From: Eleusine coracana subsp. coracana
Taxonomy: Eukaryota > Streptophyta > Magnoliopsida > Poales > Poaceae
Direction: 5' to 3'
DNA length: 64,000 bases
NCBI GenBank assembly: GCA_032690845.1
Contig: CM064429.1
Location: 13,176,569 to 13,240,568 of the forward strand
The notes under the pieces were generated by a model, which did not search any database, had not been told where the DNA came from, and saw only the letters and a list, made by a program, of their open reading frames with translations. The position numbers and the translations under genes are program-made. How positions within the stretch are numbered: the first letter of the stretch is position 1; each line of letters opens with the position of its first letter. Below are positions 9,598 through 18,646 of this stretch, piece by piece.

Positions 9598-11376
9598 GCA
9601 ATGCTTTGGATACTAACCCTTCTTCCTCTAGTGCTTGTCTTATGGCTACTACCAGGGTCAACTACAAGAGTGGAGGCACCTACTGGATACTTGATAGTGG
9701 GTGCACCCAACATATGACCGGGAAGCCGACCATGTTCACCAACATTGATGAAGATGAAGAGAGTGAGAAGGTGACTTTTGGGGACAACTCAACAGGGAGA
9801 GTTAGAGGCTCGGGCAAGGTGGACATCACAAAGGACCTCCATCTCTCCAAGGTCTTTCTATTGGAAACCCTCAATTTCAACCTCCTATCTATTGGTCAGC
9901 TTTATGACATGGGATTCAAGTGCACATTTGATAAGGATGGAGCAATGATTGAAAATGCAAAGAAAGGGCTAGTATTTCATGGGGTGAGGCATGGGAACTT
10001 GTATGTCACGGACTTCAAATCAAGCAACATGCCACCAAGTACTTGCCTATTCACCAAGGCAACTAAGGAATAGTTGTGGCATAGGACATTGGCACATGTT
10101 GGAATGAATCAACTAAGAAAAGTGGTCAAGAGGAATCTAGTTGAAGGAATCAAGGATGTGACCTTTGAGAAGGATAGATTGTGCAGTGCTTGCCAGGCAG
10201 GAAAGCAAGTTTCATCTTCACATCCCACCAAGTCCTTCATGTCTACATCTTGTCCTCTAGAGCTCTTGCACATATACTTGTTTGGGCCAACATATTACAA
10301 GAGTCTAGGAGGCAATCTATATTGCTTGGTGATTGTGGATGACTTCACAAGATACACTTGGACCTTCTTTCTGGTGGACGAGTCACTAGCAAGTGATATC
10401 TTCAGAAAGTTTGCAAGGAGAGTGAAGAATGAATTCAAGGCCAACATTGTGAAGATAAGGAGTGACAATGGGACTGAGTTCAAGAACACAATAGTGGAGG
10501 AATATTGTGACAAGAAGGGAATCAAGCATGAATTCTCCGCTACATATACTCCCGAGTAGAATGGAGTAGTGGAGAGGAAGAACAAGACACTTATCACTCT
10601 TGATCATGCTATGCTAGATGAGTATGGAACTCATGAGAGGTTTTGCGCTGAACCAATCAACATGGCATGCTACACTTCCAACCGTGTATATCTTCACCAT
10701 CTATTGAAGAAGACACCCTATAAGCTATTGGTTGGACGGAAACCGAATGTTTCCTATTTTTTTGGTCTTTGGCTGCACTTGCTACATTCTTAAGAAAAGG
10801 AGGAAGCACGGAAAGTTTGAGAGCAGAATGGATGAAGGCATTCTTGTTGGGTACTCAGGGATTTCTAAAGCATACAGGGTCTACAACTAAGCCACAGGAT
10901 GTGTGGAAGAATCCTATGATTTGCAATTTGATGAGTCAAATGGTTCTCAAAAGGGAGATGACATGAAGTGAACATTGGAGATGAACCCATGAGGGAAGCT
11001 TTGAGGAACATGCCCGTGGGTGAGGTTTTACCCCACGAGGCCAATGATGATGATATTGGTGAGCCTTCTACTCCACCACCTCAACAAACCTCTTCCTTTG
11101 AGGTGCAAGAACCAACCCAACATGTCATTGACACACCCACTAGCTCCTCCCAAGATTCATTAAAAGTGCATCGACCTAGCCAAGAAGAAACCCAAGTGAG
11201 AAGTGAGCCACAAGCCTCTCCAAATACTTCACCTCAAGCCACTTATCCAAACTCTTCACGTGAAACCCTCTCATCCACTCCATGCTCTAGTACCAAAAGA
11301 AGAAAGCATATGAATGATTCCCCTACCTCACTAGGAATTCAAGACACTCATATCACAAGAGAGCAAGCAATCCATG
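9510..11376 (+). pseudogene. Copia protease-integrase and linker, broken
   Basis: The frame contains the aspartic protease motif WILDSGCTQHMTG, then the pre-integrase zinc region (H...H...CSACQ) and the integrase core. The first catalytic Asp, normally in a DLFGP-like motif, reads YLFGP here; the second (IRSDNGTEF) is present. In-frame TAG stops occur at 10071-10073 and 10557-10559, the latter where Gln is expected before NGVVERKN. A frameshift lies at about 10760-10770, beyond which the integrase C-terminal part continues in another frame with a further stop. From 10968 a Pro/Ser/Thr-rich linker is open until CRM-1 interrupts it. Not functional. Confidence 0.85.
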
Positions 11377-12298
11377 TGATGTGAACAAGGGTTCCCGATC
11401 TTCCGAAAGGTTCTTGGTAAGTTGATTTGGTCGGAGGTGACACACAAATCGATCCGGCTTCAGAACAACATGTTCTAAACCCCGCAATTACAGCACGACG
11501 TCTCCTCTGGTTATCAACCGTCCAAAGACAATTGACCTCGCTGAGAAGGCTAATCCCTTCCTATGAATCAAGAACACAAGCAAGAACAACGAAGACTACA
11601 ACACAATTGCAAATTTATGATTAAACTCTCAAAGTTGGGGTCTCACAAACCGATGAACGACGACACTGTTTAGGAACAGAATTGATCTAAACAAAACCCG
11701 AACCCTAATGATGCAGTGGCGGCTGCATATGAAGACCCTAGGGTCATGCAAGACCTTCTTGACATGCCCCTAATTGGGCTCAAGTAGATACAAAGCCCAA
11801 CGGCTAAAAATAGGTGACGCAGCACCTACATAGATTCTGGACCCTCTCTTGTTTCAACAATTTCTGATGAATCCTGATGAATTTTGATATGAGGCCAGCG
11901 GCATTGGAAAGGTCTTCTCCTTATCTTTCCGTGCATATGTAGAACGTCCAAATCTGAGTCCGTATGCGTCCTGGGCGACCATTTTATTGCAGACTGGTCC
12001 TGGCCCCAAAACAGACTCGAAGTCGGTTTTGATTGGGCCTCCACTTTAGCTTCCAAGCCCTTGCTGGTCCTCCACGTTCCCAACTCCTTCTCCCATCATC
12101 TACTGGTCCTCTCCATGGTTCCTAATCATAAAATAATCATTAGGTAGAAAACCATTCTCAAAAATAACATATAGCAAAGAACGTAGGAACGAGCTCACCT
12201 CTAAATTTAATCGTCGTGCACGAGCTGTAGTCATTGGACCTTGCAAGTCCAGAATTAGAGGAGTGTTGTATGTATCCATAGGAGTGATGTCCTCATCA
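11377..12298 (-). repeat. CRM-1 3' LTR
   Basis: TGATG...CATCA ends, homologous to 4060-4981. The adjoining sequence to the right is the PPT, which identifies this as the 3' LTR of a minus-strand element. Confidence 0.92.
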
Positions 12299-14091
12299 TC
12301 TTCCCCCTCTTGAAGTGGAGTCGTCTTTGACTCAAGCTCATCCTCTTCTCCCAAGTATGGTTTCAAATCTGAAATGTTAAAAGTAGGACTAACTCCGAAC
12401 TCGGGAGGCAACTCAAGTTTGTATGCATTGTGATTATTCTTCTCCATTATTTTGAATGGACCATCAGCTCTAGCCATTAGTTTAGACTTTCCCAATTCTG
12501 GAAATCTATCCTTCCTCAAGTGTAACCACACTAAATCTCCTACATCAAGCTTTACTTCCTTTCTACCTTTGCTACCAGCAATTTTATACTTTTCATTCAT
12601 GTTTTCAATGCTAAGTCTAGTGATCTCATGCATTTGCAAAATAAATTCAGCATGCTCCTTAGCATCAACATGAACTCTCTCATTAATAGGTAGAGGAAGT
12701 ATATCAAGTGGAGTACGGGGATCAAAACCATACACTACCTTGAAGGGACTTACCTTGGTAGTAGAATGTGTTGCCCGATTATAAGCAAACTCAACATGAG
12801 GCAAGCATTCTTCCCATTGCTTCAAATTTTTCTTCAAAATAGCTCTCAACATAGTGCCCAAAGTACAGTTCACAACCTCAGTTTGTGGACGTACAATTTC
12901 TTTGAAAAAGAGGTCAGCAATATAACTAGCACCATCAGTTTTATGATATGGTATAAAGTGTGCCATCTTAGAAAAATGATCCACAAGAACAAAAATGCTA
13001 TCACTCCCCCTCTTAGTCCTAGGCTGTCCTAAAACAAAATCCATAGAAATATCCACCCAAGGAATAGAAGGAACAGGAAGTGGCATGTATAAACCATGTA
13101 AATTCAATCAAGACTTAGCTTTTTGACATGTAGTGCAGCGAGCAACAAAACGCTCAACATCTTTCCTCATCCTTGGCCGAAAGAAGTGTGTGGCCAAAAT
13201 ATTCTCCGTCTTCTTAGCACCAAAATGACCCATCAATCCACCTCCATGCGCTTCCTGCAACAACAAAAGACGAACGGAACCAACTGGAATGCATAGGCGG
13301 TTAGCTCTAAACAAGAAACCATCATTCAACACAAATTTATTCCAAGAACGACCTTCTTTACAGTGCAGCAATACATCTTTAAAATCAACATCAACAACAT
13401 ATTGTTCTCTAATTGCCTCAAGTCCAAAAATTCTATAATCAAGTTGAGACAACAAAGTATATCGCCTAGATAAAGCATCAGCAATCACATTATCCTTCCC
13501 TTTCTTATGTAAGGAAAAGACTCAATAAACTCAACCCATTTAGCATGTCTACGGTTCAAATTGCATTGAGAACGAATATACTTAAGTGATTCATTATCAG
13601 AATGAATAAAAAATTCTTTGGGCAACAAATAATGACGTCACGTCTCTAAAGAACGTACAAGTGCATATAGTTCCTTATCATACGTGAAATAATTCAAAAC
13701 AGGCCCAGTAATTTTCTCACTAAAGTATGCAACAGGTTTACCATCTTGCATCAAAACACCACCAATGCCTATACCACTAGCATCACATTCAAGCTCAAAA
13801 GTCTTATTAAAATTGGGTAACTGCAGCAATGGTGCATGGGTAAGTTTGTCCTTCAAAGCATCAAAAGACTCATGATGTACCTTACCCCAATGGAAGTCAA
13901 CGCCCTTCTTTGTCAACACATGCAATGGTGCAGCAATGGTGCTGAAATCTTTCACAAAGCGGCGGTAGAAACCTGCAAGACCAAGAAAACTCCTCACCTG
14001 TGTGATAGTTTTTGGTACAGGCCAGCTCTTTATGGCTTCAATCTTCGCCTCATCCACCTCAATTCCCTGTGGAGTCACAACATAGCCAACA
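12100..14091 (-). pseudogene. CRM-1 pol remnant: RT C-terminus, RNase H, integrase
   Basis: Reading leftwards: the RT thumb (VDEAKIEAIKSWPVP, GLAGFYRRFVKDFS), RNase H (ELECDASGIGIGGVLMQDG), the integrase H2C2 region, and the integrase core and C-terminus. An apparent 150-bp deletion at about 12889 removes the second catalytic Asp: the sister copy at 44743-45879 has IVSDRDAKF where this one jumps from KEIV to QTEV. Stops occur near 13107 and 13636, and a small deletion near 13508 shifts the frame. The last frame (12100-13107) continues through the PPT into the 3' LTR for about 66 codons (GPMTTARARRLNLEV), as in CRM-type elements. Not functional. Confidence 0.85.
12299..12313 (-). other. CRM-1 polypurine tract
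   Basis: On the minus strand AAGAGGGGGAAGA abuts the LTR start TGATGAGG. This is the expected plus-strand primer site. Confidence 0.8.
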
Positions 14092-14566
14092 ACGTAGAAG
14101 GGACAGGGACTGATCTTGGTGCTGCAGAAACAACACTAGCTGGTGGGGGCGGCCGGGAAGATGGCTTGGGCAGCCCCGAAGTCCCCGTCGGCCGTGGTGG
14201 GTAGAAATTCCTGGACTTGCTGTACTACTCAAAAGCCTGGAAAAGTCCCTGTGATTCTTTCTCTGCAAGCATAGCATACTGGAAACACTGGTTGAGGGTA
14301 TAAAATTCTTTATAATCAAGGATGTCCTGAATTTCTTTTCTCAAACCAGAATAAAAGCAGCAAATCTGATCCTCTACTTTTTCAATCATAGCACAACGAA
14401 TCAAACCCTTCTGAAGCTCACTAAAGTACTCCTGAACAGTTTTATCTCCTTGATCTAAACGCTGCAGTTTATTACAAATTTCTCTATAAAAAGAAGAACG
14501 AACAAAACGATCACGCATTTCTACCTTAAGTTCTTCCCAAGTAGTAGGCAAATCAGTTTCAGCAGC
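14092..14566 (-). pseudogene. CRM-1 gag, C-terminal fragment
   Basis: This matches CRM-0 positions about 1688-2152 and contains EEYF-like gag core text (DQGDKTVQEYFSELQKG). At about 14091 it is fused directly to RT sequence: CATAGCCAA, which is at the very left of CRM-0, is followed by the gag-end sequence found near 1690 of CRM-0. That implies loss of about 1.7 kb covering the zinc knuckle, protease and RT core. The right side is interrupted by Athila-B; the rest of gag resumes at 24497. Confidence 0.85.
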
Positions 14567-15782
14567 TGTTGGTTTTTCTTACGTCTACAAATAAATCCGC
14601 AAGCGCACGGAAGACCGATGTAGCACTTCACCCACAGTATTCCAGGGTATCGAATCACGAGGAACGTGTGTGTCTATCGTTGGACTAAATCACCCAAGGA
14701 CACAGAGATTGATTAAGACAGGCAGAGGACAGAGAGGATGTCCCAAGAGTCAGGTTCCTACGTTAACTAAGCTATGCTCTAGTTTGCTCGCGTTGGGCAT
14801 GGACTTACCCCTGCATCCACAGGCGACTTCCGCCAAGAGCCTACGCACTAGCCTAGCGGGGAGGATTTCAGAGGACGGACAGAGCTGTGACCACCTGCCG
14901 CCTACCTCAACGAACCAGTAGACTAACGAATAATCAAAGGTAACCTCCTGCCTAGACACCACGTCTATGTGATCGATTACTACCTTAACCTTCTAGCAAC
15001 GAATATTCAGGCTAAGGCACCCTAAGAACTTAGAGCGATGAACGAGCTCACAAGCTAGAACTATAACTTAATTAAAGTAAAAAGTAAACTGCAAGAGGGT
15101 AAATCTTGACACTTACTATGATTGGCAAATGTCGTCGAAGTACAAGCGTGGAGAAGGCGAAGACAAGCCCAAGCCTCCTCCGAACTCTACTGCACTCTCT
15201 TCCTAATCTAAGCACTAGCTAAGTAGCACTTGGCCTTTGCAAGAGGAGCACTAAATCTTCAATCTTGAGTGTGTGTTGGAGTGAAGGCCCTCACCCTCTA
15301 TTTATAGCCTCCTAACGTCGGTTTCAGAGGAGTAACCGCCACGGAATCTCCCCAAACCGCCATCAGGGAGTCCTGAGGAGCCAACACGTGGAAGCCCAGG
15401 CGGAGAGGGCGCCCGGCCAGGTCGCCCGACCTGACCAGGTCGGCCGACCTGGGGGTGGCCCCTCCTGGCCTGTGCTTTCTCCAGGTGGCTGTCCTGTGGG
15501 CCCTGACAACGGTTTGCGCGGTATTACGGGGAGTTACGTCGGTTAAGCGCTGAAGGTGGGCTCCTTAATCCGTGTGCTTGCTCCTGATTGGCCGGAAGTG
15601 TGCTTTCTCCTTGAATTTCCTTGAATTTTATTTAAACTCCATGGGTTGCTTCCTTCATACACAAAGTCACCAAAACTTGTGGAAATAATTAGCAATAAAT
15701 TCCTACCACTAAGGTGGTGATCAAATTGTGTGATTCTTGCGGGTAAACGACGGTTATATTTTGCATTTAAGGACCGTCAACA
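14567..15782 (-). repeat. Athila-B 3' LTR
   Basis: 1216 bp, TGTTGG...CCGTCAACA on the plus strand, the same length as the copy at 23148-24363. A minus-strand TATA (CTATAAATAG) lies at 15299-15308, and a double palindrome at 15417-15452. Confidence 0.95.
15417..15452. repeat. Palindrome pair in Athila-B 3' LTR
   Basis: Two adjacent palindromes share AGGTCG/CGACCT arms: AGGTCGCCCGACCT and AGGTCGGCCGACCT. The second is a perfect 14-bp palindrome. Confidence 0.9.
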
Positions 15783-15796
15783 AACTCCCCCACACT
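15783..15796 (-). other. Athila-B polypurine tract
   Basis: GTGTGGGGGAGTT on the minus strand, immediately before the LTR start TGTTGACGG. Confidence 0.85.
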
Positions 15797-16315
15797 TAGC
15801 CTTTGCTCGTCCTCGAGTAAAGGACTAAAGACTAAGGACTAAGTGATAATTCAAACCTTGATAAATCAAATCTAGCATGCAAATTATTCCAGGCATTACC
15901 TTGTATCTCCATGAGCTTTTGAAGTGTCTAGCATGCCTTCTTTGGATATTGATGAATGGAACGAATCTTGACTCCGAAAACTCAGCTCCTTCTGCTTATG
16001 TAACTTGGATTTTCGAAAAGATTTTCACAATCAAAGAATAGTAGCCATACTCCTCAAATGATTCTCTCAGTCGCTCAAAGGTGTATTTTCCTCACCAAGG
16101 CATTGTGCCTTTCATGTCCTATCTCTAAATATGGTATATGTGGAGCTCAAGAATAGGATTGAAATGGTGGCATACTTATAATTCATATCTTGCTAAGTCA
16201 AAATTCGGATCCAAAGAGAAAAACAAGTCATGATTCATAAGTCAAGTCTGTGCACATTTATTTGGTAGATGGAAGATGGATACTCCTTTGAATATTCCCT
16301 CATTGAAATGAGATC

Positions 16316-16376
16316 ATGGGCTATCTTTCTTTCTTTTCTTTTCTCTTTTTTTTTTTTTGAATACTAGATAGCCCAT
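16316..16376 (-). other. Hairpin enclosing a polypyrimidine/polypurine run
   Basis: ATGGGCTATCT (16316-16326) and its complement AGATAGCCCAT (16366-16376) flank a loop of about 39 bases that is almost all pyrimidine on the plus strand and therefore purine on the sense strand. Confidence 0.6.
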
Positions 16377-16983
16377 AACTTTTTTTTTTTGCAACAAAAT
16401 ACGGAGGGAAGTATGTAGAACTGGAGTATTTTATTTTCATGGATGGTGGAGATGCTAACTTCCAGTGTAGAAGTTTTTAGCATAGGGGTGGATGTGCACA
16501 CAGACTTGATAAATGAAGCATAACAGGCATCTCAATTTGGGTCTCAAAATTTTGACAAGGCTCAATAAATTAATAAGTAGCACAAAAGAGCACAATCTTT
16601 GATAAGCAAAAATTTGGCCTTGGTAGGATAAATTTTATCATTGAGGAGTTGGCTTTCAAATTTATCATTTTCAAAAGAAAATCCCAAGTTATAAGCATAA
16701 GAGTGAAGATTCATAAAGTCTATTCATATCACACAAATCAATAGTCCTAGGTAGCATGTTTTCCTAAAGATATAGTCATGGAAATTTAGGCAAACATTCT
16801 AGGAATAAGGAGCATGCAAGATGATAAATCAAAAAGAATGAATTATGGAGAAAATTCAGGTTTTTAGTATTTATTAATTTTTCCATATTCAAGGAGAAAA
16901 TAAGCAGAGAGGCAGGGAGGAATGGGAAGTGGACGTGCATACCAGAGTATGGACCAAGTGGGGGTCCGAGGGGAGCCAGGCCT

Positions 16984-17035
16984 GGGTCGGCCGACCTGGT
17001 CAGGTCGGCCGACCTGGTCAGGTCGCCCGACCTGG
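16984..17035. repeat. Triple palindrome in Athila-B 3' UTR
   Basis: Three units in tandem, two with GGTCGGCCGACC cores and one with AGGTCGCCCGACCT, spaced by about 17 bp. They use the same words as the LTR palindromes. Confidence 0.9.
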
Positions 17036-17355
17036 GAGATGCTCCTCTGGTCCCCTGGTTCGTCGTGTCGCTTCGTGTCGCCCTGTGCAACGTATTTCTC
17101 AGGGTAGACCGTCCGTTTGCGCATTCGTACTTCGCAAATCCTCCTCCACACTTGTTTTCTGACTTCTTTTTATTTGACACAAACAAAAAGGAAAAAGTGT
17201 GAAAGCAAAGGTGGACCCCACCGGCTTTATGGGCTCAGTGGGTTCCATTATTCAATTCGTTATTATAGGCGCATTACATTTTAATGAAATAAACGAAGAA
17301 AATCTAAAAAGGGAAACTAAGCGCCTATTTTCCTAAACTATATGGGAGAGCCTAT

Positions 17356-18264
17356 TCATTTGCCCTTATATAAGTCGGGCTCTCCCATGTGGCTACAAAT
17401 GCGCTCCATCTTAGCGCATAAGCCACGGCGGAGGTCTTTCATACCCTCCTCGAGGCGTTGCACACGATCCTCAAGTTGAGCACGATCAACCAACTCCTCC
17501 GCCAACTTGTTGGCCAGCCTCTTATTCTCCGCCCGTAGGAGGAGAACATCCTGCACAAGCTTGGCCTTGGAGGGACCTGTCGCCTCGTCCCCGCTGTCCT
17601 GGTAGTGTCCGCCCTCCGCTGTGATTGGCGGGGGGTCGAGGAAGCGGCTGATGGTCTTCTACGGGGAGGAGTCGATGGATTCCTCCATCTCCCGCTTGTC
17701 CTCCGAAGTGAGCTTGGGGAAGAGCACTTTCCCCTTGCCCGGTCCGGTGCGTGGTCCGGTGCTGGTGAACCGTCCCTTCTGCTCTGGCGACGTGGGGATG
17801 TAGTCCATCCGGTACTTGTACCCGAATGGCAACCCATCCCTGCCCCGAAGCGTCTCAACGAGGTGTTCCCTGGGCAGGAGAGCAGAGGGATCCCCGTTGT
17901 GGAGACGACGGGTGGGTGTCGTCTTGCGGTGCGCCAGAGTGCCCGTCGTTGGTCTCTTGATGTCGGGGGTAGGACGCCGTACAGGCGACGTTCCCCGCGT
18001 CTTCATGGTGCGTGCCGGGGTCGGCGAAAGTGCCCGCTGCGATGTGCGGGTGGCGGAAGGGCTGCGCCGTTCAGCAAACCGTGTACGGCCTGCCCTTTCC
18101 TCTTCGCGGCGCAGGGGAGGCTCAATGGCGAGAGGCTCAACGATCTCGGCAAGGGTGAGATCGAGGTTGGTCGGGACAATTTGGTTAGCAGGGGTGATTT
18201 CCCCGCTAAGGGCAAGGGCAGAGCTGGTCAAGGAAGCCTGGGAAGTGCTCTTTTTGGCAGCCAT
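17356..18264 (-). pseudogene. Athila-B accessory frame: Arg/Ser/Pro-rich protein with C-terminal coiled coil
   Basis: This frame lies downstream of pol in the sense direction, where Athila elements keep an additional (often called env-like) gene. It has 302 codons with one in-frame TAG at codon 202 (17659-17661); both parts are in the same frame. Residues 1-60 are mixed. About 60-125 are rich in Arg, Ser, Thr and Pro, with repeated SP/TP dipeptides (SPTPARTMKTRG, SPVRRPTPDIKRP). About 237-280 form a heptad coiled coil (LLLRAENKRLANKLAEELVD). I see no signal peptide or membrane segment, so it does not look like a classical envelope protein. The basic, SP/TP-rich part suggests nucleic-acid or chromatin binding, which is inference only. 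The single stop in an otherwise open frame suggests recent inactivation or readthrough. I do not recognise a named family. Confidence 0.65.
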
Positions 18265-18646
18265 GACGAAGTTGGGGGTTCTGGAAGAGGTTCACAGGAA
18301 GGTTTGGGATGAGAGAAAAGCATCGCTCCCCTCTGCTTAAAAGGAGAGTCCCCCGACGGTATATTCGCGATTCTCCGCGAGAATCTCCGATTAGGGCGAA
18401 GGGGGAAGTTGGAGCAACGCGTGAGAGAAAAACGGGAAGCGGCGGCGCCACCAGGGGGTCGCCCGACCTGGCCAGGTCGGCCGACCTGGTGGTGGGCCCC
18501 CTGGGGCTGCTGCTTCGTGGGCTGCCTAAGGGAGGTCCAAGGAGGGGGAAAAGTACGGCAATTTAATTTGATTCTAAGTTTAGGTGCCCGTAAAGGCTAT
18601 GGGTAGGCCCGGAAGTCAATTAAATTGACTACGTCCTCCTCAACTC
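18265..18646 (-). other. Spacer between Athila-B pol and accessory frame
   Basis: 382 bp with a GC-rich palindrome pair and no gene. It may carry a splice acceptor or internal leader for the accessory frame, but I cannot identify one securely. Confidence 0.5.
18456..18489. repeat. Palindrome pair upstream of the accessory frame
   Basis: GGTCGCCCGACC followed by CCAGGTCGGCCGACCTGG, the same words as in the LTR and 3' UTR clusters. Confidence 0.9.

Larger units (their letters stand above)
15797..17355 (-). other. Athila-B 3' untranslated region
   Basis: About 1.56 kb between the accessory frame and the PPT without a supported gene. It contains a long pyrimidine run (16330-16360) enclosed by an 11-bp inverted repeat, a triple palindrome at 16984-17035, and AT-rich sequence elsewhere. 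Short open frames at 16776-17186 depend on the palindromes and look incidental. Confidence 0.65.

Noticed and set aside
17605..18340. Plus-strand open frames of 235 and 174 codons
   Set aside because: They are shadows of the minus-strand accessory frame; the minus-strand reading has the coherent coiled coil and the sense direction.
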